DNA of 64,000 bases from Sphingobacteriales bacterium. GTDB taxonomy: Bacteria; Bacteroidota; Bacteroidia; Sphingobacteriales; Sphingobacteriaceae. The first letter of the stretch is position 1. Each line of letters begins with the position of its first letter. This document shows positions 33,689 through 41,056 of the stretch, piece after piece. Both the position numbers and the translations under genes were made by a program. The notes beneath the pieces are model-generated. The model saw nothing but the letters and a program-made list of their open reading frames with translations, ran no database searches and was not told the DNA's origin. The stretch is taken from the NCBI GenBank assembly GCA_028288165.1, contig JAQBOG010000036.1:75202-139201 (forward strand), in the 5' to 3' direction.

Positions 33689-34828
33689 ATGCAATATCAA
33701 TTTTCAGAAGAGCAGTTAATGATTCGTCAGGCCGCGAGAGATTTTGCTCAAAATGATCTAAAACCTGGAGTAATTGAACGAGATGAGCACCAGCGATTTC
33801 CAACAGAACAAGTGAAGAAACTTGGGGAATTAGGATTTTTAGGTATGATGGTTAGCCCGGAATATAATGGAGCAGGCTTGGATACGATATCTTATGTACT
33901 AGTAATGGAGGAATTGTCAAAGGTAGACGCTTCCGCTTCGGTAGTAGTATCCGTAAACAATTCTTTAGTATGTTATGGGCTGGAAAAGTACGGAACAGAA
34001 GATCAGAAACAGAAGTATCTAAAGCCACTTGCTTCTGGGAATGTAATAGGTGCTTTTTGCTTATCAGAGCCTGAAGCCGGATCAGATGCTACTTCTCAAA
34101 AAACAATTGCCGTAGATATGGGTGATCATTATCTCTTAAACGGCGTTAAGAATTGGATAACTAATGGAAGTACAGCATCAACTTATATAGTAATTGCCCG
34201 AACAGATAAACCAAACGGGGATAAGGGAACAAACGCACTGATAGTGGAGAAAGGAATGCCTGGCTTCACCGTAGGTAAAAAAGAGAATAAACTTGGAATA
34301 AGAGGATCTGATACTCATTCTTTAATGTTTAATGATGTTAAAGTGCCTAAAAAGAATAGAATTGGGGAAGAAGGCTTTGGATTTAAGTTTGCAATGAAAA
34401 CATTAGAGGGAGGTCGGATTGGTATTGCCTCACAAGCTTTAGGTATTGCAAGCGGAGCTTACGAACTTTCTGTTCAATATGCTAAAGAACGCAAAACATT
34501 TGGAAAGCCCATTTCAGATCACCAAATCGTTCAGTTTAAATTGGCCGACATGGCTACTGAAATAAACGCTGCCCGTTTATTGTGTATAAAAGCCGCTTGG
34601 TTAAAGGATCAGGGACTGCCTTACGGAAAAGCAAGTTCAATGGCTAAGGTGTTTGCATCACAGGTAGCGATGAAAACTACTATTGAAGCCGTTCAAATAC
34701 ATGGAGGGTATGGATTTGTGAAAGAATATCACGTAGAAAGATTAATGAGAGATGCCAAAATAACTCAGATTTATGAAGGTACTTCTGAAATTCAGAAAAT
34801 TATTATAGCCCGAGAAGTGTTAAAATGA
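33689..34828 (+). CDS. Acyl-CoA dehydrogenase, short-chain type
   Basis: This 379-residue flavoprotein has the three usual domains. GAFCLSEPEAGSDA and NWITNGS are FAD/substrate-binding motifs, and the catalytic Glu is in IYEGTSEIQ near the C-terminus. It resembles short-chain or butyryl-CoA dehydrogenases and oxidises acyl-CoA to 2-enoyl-CoA, passing electrons to ETF. Its TGA overlaps the ATG of the next lipoprotein gene (ATGA). The upstream 130 bases contain no clear consensus promoter. Confidence 0.94.
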   Translation: MQYQFSEEQLMIRQAARDFAQNDLKPGVIERDEHQRFPTEQVKKLGELGFLGMMVSPEYNGAGLDTISYVLVMEELSKVDASASVVVSVNNSLVCYGLEKYGTEDQKQKYLKPLASGNVIGAFCLSEPEAGSDATSQKTIAVDMGDHYLLNGVKNWITNGSTASTYIVIARTDKPNGDKGTNALIVEKGMPGFTVGKKENKLGIRGSDTHSLMFNDVKVPKKNRIGEEGFGFKFAMKTLEGGRIGIASQALGIASGAYELSVQYAKERKTFGKPISDHQIVQFKLADMATEINAARLLCIKAAWLKDQGLPYGKASSMAKVFASQVAMKTTIEAVQIHGGYGFVKEYHVERLMRDAKITQIYEGTSEIQKIIIAREVLK

Positions 34829-36075
34829 GCAAAGAACTTACTGCTAATCTTCTATTATGTTTTTTTTTATGTTTTATCATGGGATGTTCTAGGTCAGATA
34901 AAAATGATTTAACGAATGGTGTTTGGCGGGCAACATTAAAAACACAATCTTCGGTTGAAATTCCATTCAATTTTGAAGTCATCGATTCGGCTGGTAAAAA
35001 AAGCATCAAATTAATTAATGCAACAGATCGGTTTTTAGTTGATGATATACGCTATAAAGACGACTCTGTATACATTCATATTCCTTTATTTGATTCAGAG
35101 ATACGAGCAGCTGTAGAAGTAAAATCTTTGTCAGGGAGTTGGATTAAACATCTCGCGAATAGAGATGTTGTCATGGAGTTTGATGCAACTGCAAATACTA
35201 AATGGAGGTTCTTCAAAACAGATTCTTCTTCCAAATTCAATATTACAGGTAAGTGGTCATCATTGTTCATTAAAAGTGACGCAACAGATACCATTATTGC
35301 AATAGGTAATTTTATTCAAAACAAATCGTACGTTTCTGGCACATTCCTAACAACAACTGGTGATTATAGATTTCTTGAAGGTACAGTGTCAGATAATGAT
35401 ATATATCTTTCTGGTTTCGATGGTTCAAGTGTGACGTTGTTTACAGGTAAGCTGCAAAATGACAGCACAATAGTGGATGGTAAATATTATTCTGGCTTCA
35501 CATCGATACAGCAATGGCAGGCAAGAAAAGACAAAAATGCAATTTTACCTGATGCATACTCTTTAACCGCTTTAAAACCTGGAATAAATAAAATCAATTT
35601 CACTTTTCCTGATTTAAACGATAAAAAGGTTTCTACTAAAGATATTAAGTATAAAAATAAAGTTCTCATAATACAATTTTTAGGATCCTGGTGTCCTAAC
35701 TGTATGGATGAAACGGCCTTTTTAAGCAATTTTTATGAAAAAAATAACAAGCTTGGTGTTGAAGTGATTGGCTTGGCATATGAAAGAACGAGCGATTTAA
35801 ATAAATCAAAACGAGCGGTTATAAATCTCAAAAATAGATTTAATGTGCCATATGATATATTAGTAACTGGGTTTACCAATAATACGAAAGAAGTAGTAAA
35901 AAGTATACCTGAACTTAATTCGTTTATCGCCTTTCCTACTACTTTAATTATTGATAAACAGGGAGTGGTACGGAAAATACATACAGGTTTTTCGGGACCA
36001 GGTACAGGAAAGTATTACGAAGACTTCATGAATGAATTCGAACAAACAATTAAGAACCTTTTGGCAGAAAAATAA
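34825..36075 (+). CDS. TlpA-like thioredoxin-fold lipoprotein
   Basis: This 416-residue protein starts with a lipoprotein signal (CFIMGC). Its first 250 residues form a large beta-rich domain of unknown function. A C-terminal thioredoxin domain follows with the redox pair Cys290-Pro-Asn-Cys293 in LGSWCPNCMDE. It is probably an outer-membrane or periplasmic thiol-disulfide reductase related to TlpA/ResA. It is coupled to the acyl-CoA dehydrogenase gene by the ATGA overlap and ends one base before the M1 peptidase start codon. The physiological link is unclear. Confidence 0.85.
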   Translation: MSKELTANLLLCFFLCFIMGCSRSDKNDLTNGVWRATLKTQSSVEIPFNFEVIDSAGKKSIKLINATDRFLVDDIRYKDDSVYIHIPLFDSEIRAAVEVKSLSGSWIKHLANRDVVMEFDATANTKWRFFKTDSSSKFNITGKWSSLFIKSDATDTIIAIGNFIQNKSYVSGTFLTTTGDYRFLEGTVSDNDIYLSGFDGSSVTLFTGKLQNDSTIVDGKYYSGFTSIQQWQARKDKNAILPDAYSLTALKPGINKINFTFPDLNDKKVSTKDIKYKNKVLIIQFLGSWCPNCMDETAFLSNFYEKNNKLGVEVIGLAYERTSDLNKSKRAVINLKNRFNVPYDILVTGFTNNTKEVVKSIPELNSFIAFPTTLIIDKQGVVRKIHTGFSGPGTGKYYEDFMNEFEQTIKNLLAEK

Positions 36076-36076
36076 T

Positions 36077-38200
36077 ATGAAATTAAACGTCTTTAAATGC
36101 TGCTTCATTACAGCTGCATTTTTTATAATATCATGTTCAACTCGTAAAACGCCAGCCGGGTCCACGATAAGTCAAACCAGCCCATGGTTATCTGAGTCTT
36201 ATAGGGCAACTTATCCAAAAGTAACAGATATCATAAACACTCGTTTAGATGTGAGCTTTAATTGGGATAGTGCTTTCGTAATCGGTAAAGCCACCATTTT
36301 AGCCAAGCCCTATTTTTATCCTTCAAATCAGGTAGTGCTTGATGCTAACGGATTTCAGATCAATACAGTTTCACTGATAAAAGGCGATGATAGAATACCA
36401 TTGAAATATTCATACAACAATAAAAAACTCGTTATCCAGCTTGATAAAACATATACAAAAGATCAGAAATTTTCAATTTTTGTTGATTACGTTGCCATGC
36501 CCTATAAGTTAAAAGTAGGCCCGGATATCGATAGAACTGATGATAGAGGGATTTATTTTATTAACAGAGATGGTAAGGATAAAAACAAGCCCAAGCAAAT
36601 CTGGACACAGGGTGAAACTGAGTGTAACTCCAGCTGGTTTCCAACTATAAATGGACCGCAGGAAAAAATGACTCAGGAAGTAAATATTACGGTAGCCAAT
36701 GAGTTTATAACACTGTCTAACGGGACACTTGAGTATTCTAGTTTAAATGGTAATGGTACCAGAACAGATAGTTGGCGTCAAGAGCAACCTCACTCTACAT
36801 ATTTAACAATGTTAGCTGTAGGAAAGTTTACTATTGCAAAAGATACCTGGAATGATAAGGAAGTAAATTACTACACAGAGCCGGAGTATGCGCCCTTGGC
36901 AAAAAAAGTGTTTGGTAAGACCCCGGAAATGATGCAGTTCTTTTCAAAAAAGCTTGGGGTAGACTATCCTTGGGATAAATATTCACAAATTGTGGTTCGT
37001 GATTTTGTAAGCGGCGCTATGGAGAATACTTCAGCAACAGTATTATTCGATAAAATGAATATGACTGAAGGTCAATACCTTGATCAAGATTACGAAGATT
37101 TCATCGCCCACGAATTATTCCATCAATGGTTTGGAGATTTGGTTACTGCGGAATCCTGGTCAAATTTGTCTTTAAATGAATCTTTCGCTACCTATGGTGA
37201 ATACCTCTGGATGGAATTTAAATATGGCCGTGATTATGCCGATCTCCACGGAATGGAAGATTTACAAACCTATCTTCGGAGCGCTAAAGACAAGGAGGTT
37301 CCCCTTATAAGGTATAATTATAGTGATCGGGAGCACATGTTTGATGAGGTATCGTATCAAAAAGGAGGTCGAATACTTAATATGTTAAGAAGAACAGTGG
37401 GAGATGATGCTTTCTTCAAATCCATTAATTTATACCTAACTAAAAACGCATATAAAACCGCAGAGATTCACGATTTAAGGATGGCTTTTGAAGAAGTTAC
37501 CGGGCAAGACTTAAATTGGTTTTTTACCGAATGGTTTTTAGCTCCAGGTCATCCAAAATTAACCATCAACACATTGTATGATAGCAATAGTAAACAAGTA
37601 AATATCTCCATTCGCCAAAATCAAGATCTTACAAAAGTTCCTTTGTATCGCATTCCGCTGGCTGTTGATATTTATGTAAATAACAGGGTTGAACGTAAGG
37701 AGATAATCCTGGAAAATCAAAATCAATCTTTTTCATTTAAATGCGATGATGCGCCCTCCCTCATAAATGTAGATGCGGAGAAATATGTTGTTGGAGAGAA
37801 AACAGAAAATAAGTCGTTAGAACAGTATATATACCAATATCAGCATGCACCGTTATTTATGGATAGATATGAAGCTGTAGCCGTTATCAAAAATCATAAA
37901 GAAAATAAGGATGCAAGATCAACGATGATCATGGCTCTAAATGATAAAAATGAAGTTTTAAGAAGATCTGCTCTTGATTTTGTGTCTGACTTGAACGATG
38001 ATGAAAAGAAATCCAGTTATGATAGAATAGTGAACATTGCCTTAAAAGATGAAAAATCGTTAGTAAGAGCAGCAGCAATAAAACAATTGTTTTCTACGTA
38101 TTCAAGTTATGATAACGATCAAATTTATAAGGAAGCTAAAAAAGATAGATCCGCTAGTGTGATAAAAGCGTTGAATAATATATCTTCAGGTAAGCTTTAA
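36077..38200 (+). CDS. M1 family aminopeptidase, lipoprotein
   Basis: With the start at 36077 the protein has 707 residues and a lipobox (FIISC). An in-frame ATG 15 codons upstream lies inside the preceding gene. GAMEN (in SGAMENTSATV) recognises the N-terminus of the substrate. Zinc is bound by HELFH (His345, His349) and Glu368 in LNESFATYGE. A HEAT-like helical C-terminus follows. It cleaves single residues from peptides in the periplasm. It is the last gene of a dehydrogenase-TlpA-M1 operon and ends tail-to-tail, with a 4-base overlap, against the YvlD-like gene. Confidence 0.93.
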   Translation: MKLNVFKCCFITAAFFIISCSTRKTPAGSTISQTSPWLSESYRATYPKVTDIINTRLDVSFNWDSAFVIGKATILAKPYFYPSNQVVLDANGFQINTVSLIKGDDRIPLKYSYNNKKLVIQLDKTYTKDQKFSIFVDYVAMPYKLKVGPDIDRTDDRGIYFINRDGKDKNKPKQIWTQGETECNSSWFPTINGPQEKMTQEVNITVANEFITLSNGTLEYSSLNGNGTRTDSWRQEQPHSTYLTMLAVGKFTIAKDTWNDKEVNYYTEPEYAPLAKKVFGKTPEMMQFFSKKLGVDYPWDKYSQIVVRDFVSGAMENTSATVLFDKMNMTEGQYLDQDYEDFIAHELFHQWFGDLVTAESWSNLSLNESFATYGEYLWMEFKYGRDYADLHGMEDLQTYLRSAKDKEVPLIRYNYSDREHMFDEVSYQKGGRILNMLRRTVGDDAFFKSINLYLTKNAYKTAEIHDLRMAFEEVTGQDLNWFFTEWFLAPGHPKLTINTLYDSNSKQVNISIRQNQDLTKVPLYRIPLAVDIYVNNRVERKEIILENQNQSFSFKCDDAPSLINVDAEKYVVGEKTENKSLEQYIYQYQHAPLFMDRYEAVAVIKNHKENKDARSTMIMALNDKNEVLRRSALDFVSDLNDDEKKSSYDRIVNIALKDEKSLVRAAAIKQLFSTYSSYDNDQIYKEAKKDRSASVIKALNNISSGKL

Positions 38201-38538
38201 TCGTTCTCTTTAAATAAACCGAAAACCATTTTTATGAGTGCCAAAACAATGGCAAATATAGCTGCATTGAAAAAAGAATGAGTATTAAAGCTAGTCATGA
38301 AGTTATCAACAAGCAAAACCATTAATACAGTTATAATAAAAGAAACAAGGCCTAAGGTTAAAAAGTTAATAGGAAAAGTTAAGATTCGTAAAACGGTGCC
38401 AATAGTTGCGTTTGCCAGCCCAATCAGTATCCCCGCTATTAATGCGCTAAGAAAATTAGAAACATCTACACCTGGGATGAGGTAAGCTGCTAATACTACT
38501 GCTACTCCTAATAATAAAGTTTCGATTATAAATCTCAT
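38197..38538 (-). CDS. YvlD-type small membrane protein (Phage_holin_4_2 family)
   Basis: This 113-residue protein has four hydrophobic spans and the family sequence GILIGLANATIGTVLRILTFP followed by INFLTLG, as in PF04020 (YvlD). It is called phage holin only by similarity; there are no phage genes here. YvlD-type proteins are linked to envelope stress in other bacteria. It is a single gene, convergent with the M1 peptidase gene and divergent from the next hypothetical protein. Confidence 0.85.
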   Translation of the reverse strand: MRFIIETLLLGVAVVLAAYLIPGVDVSNFLSALIAGILIGLANATIGTVLRILTFPINFLTLGLVSFIITVLMVLLVDNFMTSFNTHSFFNAAIFAIVLALIKMVFGLFKEND

Positions 38539-38598
38539 GGTTTCAATGTTTAGTTAGTGAATTTGTAATATGTAATGGGTAGCAACGCCATGTAAAGT

Positions 38599-39123
38599 AT
38601 GAAAATTAGAGATCTTTTTTTTATTTTTTCAATGATCATGTTTGTAAAGTGTACATATTCAGAAAAAATATCAAATCTTAATGCCACGAATATTAAAATA
38701 AAATTGTCTTCTGATAACAAGAATGTGGAGTTCTATCCGCTTCCAGATTATGCACTTCGAATTTTAAAGTCAGATTCATTAAGTCAAAAGCAATACGAAA
38801 ACCTTTTTGCTGTTTATCTAGAAACAAATGATGAGGACATTCGAGATCTGCAAGAACCCATTCAAGGTACTTATTATATTACTGATACCTCAATAATTTT
38901 TAGCCCGAAGTCAGAATTTAAAAAGAATCAAGCATATTACGCTATTTGTAACATTAAAAACTTGCTCCTCGATCCTTCCGAAATTATAACAAGCCAAAAA
39001 ATGCCTGGAAGAGAGAGCCCAGTACAATTAAATTCAAGATTAATAGCCGTAAATAATAAGCATAAAATGAATTTCACTCAATGTTTTCTTAATAAAAAAT
39101 ATTGCTTATATTTGTGCATCTGA
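38599..39123 (+). CDS. Hypothetical exported protein, possible lipoprotein
   Basis: The protein has 174 residues. The first 18 residues form a signal-like hydrophobic stretch ending IMFVKC, so it may be a lipoprotein, though KC is an unusual lipobox. The middle has several short beta-strand motifs. The last 30 residues (from about 145) are basic and Cys-rich and run into a promoter-terminator region, so the true C-terminus may be an accidental extension. I do not recognise the family. It is transcribed toward rimP but separated from it by a terminator. Confidence 0.55.
   Translation: MKIRDLFFIFSMIMFVKCTYSEKISNLNATNIKIKLSSDNKNVEFYPLPDYALRILKSDSLSQKQYENLFAVYLETNDEDIRDLQEPIQGTYYITDTSIIFSPKSEFKKNQAYYAICNIKNLLLDPSEIITSQKMPGRESPVQLNSRLIAVNNKHKMNFTQCFLNKKYCLYLCI
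39084..39114 (+). promoter_or_regulatory. Probable promoter ahead of the rimP-nusA-infB operon
   Basis: TATATTTG (39107-39114) is a consensus -7 box. A TTTT (39084-39087) lies 19 bases upstream, where TTTG is expected. Transcription should start near 39120, directly before a terminator hairpin, inside the 3' end of the preceding gene. Confidence 0.6.
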
Positions 39124-39155
39124 AAAGAGGGGGCAATTTGTCCCCTCTTTTGTTT
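39123..39155 (+). terminator. Terminator or attenuator hairpin before rimP
   Basis: AAAAGAGGGG (39123-39132) pairs perfectly with CCCCTCTTTT (39142-39151) and a further T-rich stretch follows. It ends the preceding gene. Since a probable promoter lies only about 10 bases upstream, it may also attenuate the rimP operon. Confidence 0.8.
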
Positions 39156-39191
39156 TACTATTATCTTTAATATATTGAAATTGAAATAAAT

Positions 39192-39677
39192 ATGAAGATT
39201 GAAGATAGGGTTACTCAACTAGTTGAAGAGAAGATAGCTGATCGTCCTGATTTATTTCTTGTTAGTGTTGAAATGCTGCCAGTAAGCGGGGTTTTAACTA
39301 TTTTAGTAGATGGTGATAATGGTATTGCAATACAAGATTGTGCGGCAATAAGCAGGTATGTAGGTTTTCAACTTGAAGAAGAGAGTGCAATTGAACAAGC
39401 ATATAATCTGCAAGTTTCCTCTCCAGGGATAGATACTCCATTAAAGTTCAAAAGACAGTACGAGAAAAACGTAAATCGGACTTTAAAAATTAAAACATCT
39501 GATGATGCGACACGTGAAGGTAAATTGCTAGAAGTTGTAGATGATGGGATTTTAATATTGGAGGATGTAAAACCTCCGAAGGTACCCGGTGAAAAAAGTA
39601 AAAAGGTAATTTCAATTGAGAGTTTTATCTCCTTTGAAGAGATCAAAGAAGCAAAAGTTATTATAAGTTTCAAATAA
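39192..39677 (+). CDS. rimP: Ribosome maturation factor RimP
   Basis: This 161-residue protein has the RimP order: an N-terminal alpha/beta domain with VDGDNGIAIQDCAAISRYV and an LQVSSPGIDTPL motif, then a C-terminal SH3-like barrel. RimP is needed for 30S subunit maturation. It is the first gene of rimP-nusA-infB, an arrangement conserved across bacteria, which makes the call secure. Confidence 0.95.
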   Translation: MKIEDRVTQLVEEKIADRPDLFLVSVEMLPVSGVLTILVDGDNGIAIQDCAAISRYVGFQLEEESAIEQAYNLQVSSPGIDTPLKFKRQYEKNVNRTLKIKTSDDATREGKLLEVVDDGILILEDVKPPKVPGEKSKKVISIESFISFEEIKEAKVIISFK

Positions 39678-39737
39678 AATATATAATTACCTCTGGTTTA
39701 TTCCAGTTGTAATTATTAAATTAATTACATTAAAAAA

Positions 39738-40973
39738 ATGAGCAATATTAATTTAATTGATTCATTCCAGGAGTTTAAAGACTTTAAGAATATTGATCGT
39801 CCAACGGTGATCAGTGTGTTGGAAGAAGTGTTCCGTAGCATGTTGCGCAAAAGATTTGGTACGGATGAGAATTGTGATATTATCGTTAACCCGGATAATG
39901 GAGATTTAGAGATCTGGCGTACACGAACGGTAATGGAAGATGGCTTTTCTGAGGACGATGATTTAGAAATTGAATTGCTTGAAGCTTCGAAGATTGATCC
40001 GGATATTGCGGTTGGAGATGACTTTATTGAACAAATTACTTTAGAAAGCTTCGGTCGTCGTGCAATTTTAGCAGCTCGTCAAACACTTGTTTCAAAAGTT
40101 TTGGAGCTTGAGAAAGACGAAATCTTTAAAAAGTATAAAGATCGTGTTGGTGAGATTGTAACTGGCGAAGTGTATCAGGTTTGGAAGAAAGAAACCTTAG
40201 TTCTTGATGATGAAGGTAACGAATTGCTGATGCCTAAAACGGATCAAATTCCTGCTGATTACTTTAAGAAAGGAGATTCTGTAAGAGCGATTATTTCTAA
40301 AGTGGAAATGATTAACAGTAATCCTAAAATTATCATTTCAAGAACTGCTCCTGAGTTTCTACAACGTTTGTTTGAGATGGAAGTTCCGGAGATTTTTGAT
40401 GGTTTAATAACTATTAAGAAGATTGTAAGAGAGCCTGGTGAAAGAGCTAAGGTGGCCGTGGAGTCATACGATGATCGTATTGATCCGGTAGGTGCATGTG
40501 TTGGGATGAAAGGTTCCCGTATTCATGGAATCGTTCGTGAGTTGAAAAACGAAAATATTGACGTAATAAATTTTACAAATAATGTTTCATTATATATTCA
40601 GCGTGCTTTAAGTCCAGCTAAAATTACATCAATCAAGTTAGATGAAGAAGAAAAACGTGCTGCGGTTTATTTAAAACCTGATCAGGTGTCATTGGCTATT
40701 GGTCGTGGTGGTCATAACATTAAGCTGGCGGGCAAGTTAACCGGATATGAAATTGATGTATATCGTGAAGCTCATGAAGATGAAGAAGATGTGGATATTG
40801 AGGAATTTTCAGATGAAATAGAAGGTTGGGTTATTGACGAATTTAAGCGTGTTGGCTTGGATACCGCAAAGTCTGTACTTGCATTAACTGCAGATGAATT
40901 AGTTAAACGTACTGATTTGGAAGAGAATACAGTGAAAGAAGTAATTGAAATTTTAAGAACAGAATTCGAATAA
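39738..40973 (+). CDS. nusA: Transcription termination/antitermination factor NusA
   Basis: This 411-residue protein has an N-terminal RNA polymerase-binding domain, an S1 domain (about 130-200), and KH domains with VGACVGMKGSRIHGIVREL and AIGRGGHNIKLAGKL. The C-terminus carries a helix-hairpin-like segment but no second acidic repeat, fitting the shorter NusA of this phylum. It binds RNA polymerase and nascent RNA, affecting pausing and termination. The gene follows rimP by 60 bases and precedes infB. Confidence 0.96.
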   Translation: MSNINLIDSFQEFKDFKNIDRPTVISVLEEVFRSMLRKRFGTDENCDIIVNPDNGDLEIWRTRTVMEDGFSEDDDLEIELLEASKIDPDIAVGDDFIEQITLESFGRRAILAARQTLVSKVLELEKDEIFKKYKDRVGEIVTGEVYQVWKKETLVLDDEGNELLMPKTDQIPADYFKKGDSVRAIISKVEMINSNPKIIISRTAPEFLQRLFEMEVPEIFDGLITIKKIVREPGERAKVAVESYDDRIDPVGACVGMKGSRIHGIVRELKNENIDVINFTNNVSLYIQRALSPAKITSIKLDEEEKRAAVYLKPDQVSLAIGRGGHNIKLAGKLTGYEIDVYREAHEDEEDVDIEEFSDEIEGWVIDEFKRVGLDTAKSVLALTADELVKRTDLEENTVKEVIEILRTEFE

Positions 40974-40985
40974 TATTGTTTTTGT

Positions 40986-41028
40986 AGTACGTTCAACTCT
41001 TTATTAACAACATAAAAACGTACTTTTG
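40986..41028 (+). promoter_or_regulatory. Inverted repeat and possible internal promoter before infB
   Basis: AGTACGTT (40986-40993) faces AACGTACT (41017-41024). TACTTTTG (41021-41028) fits TAnnTTTG 28 bases before the infB ATG. No good -33 element is seen. It may give infB an extra start site, but the evidence is limited. Confidence 0.35.
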
Positions 41029-41056
41029 TATAAAATCAAGCGAGGTTAAATAATAA

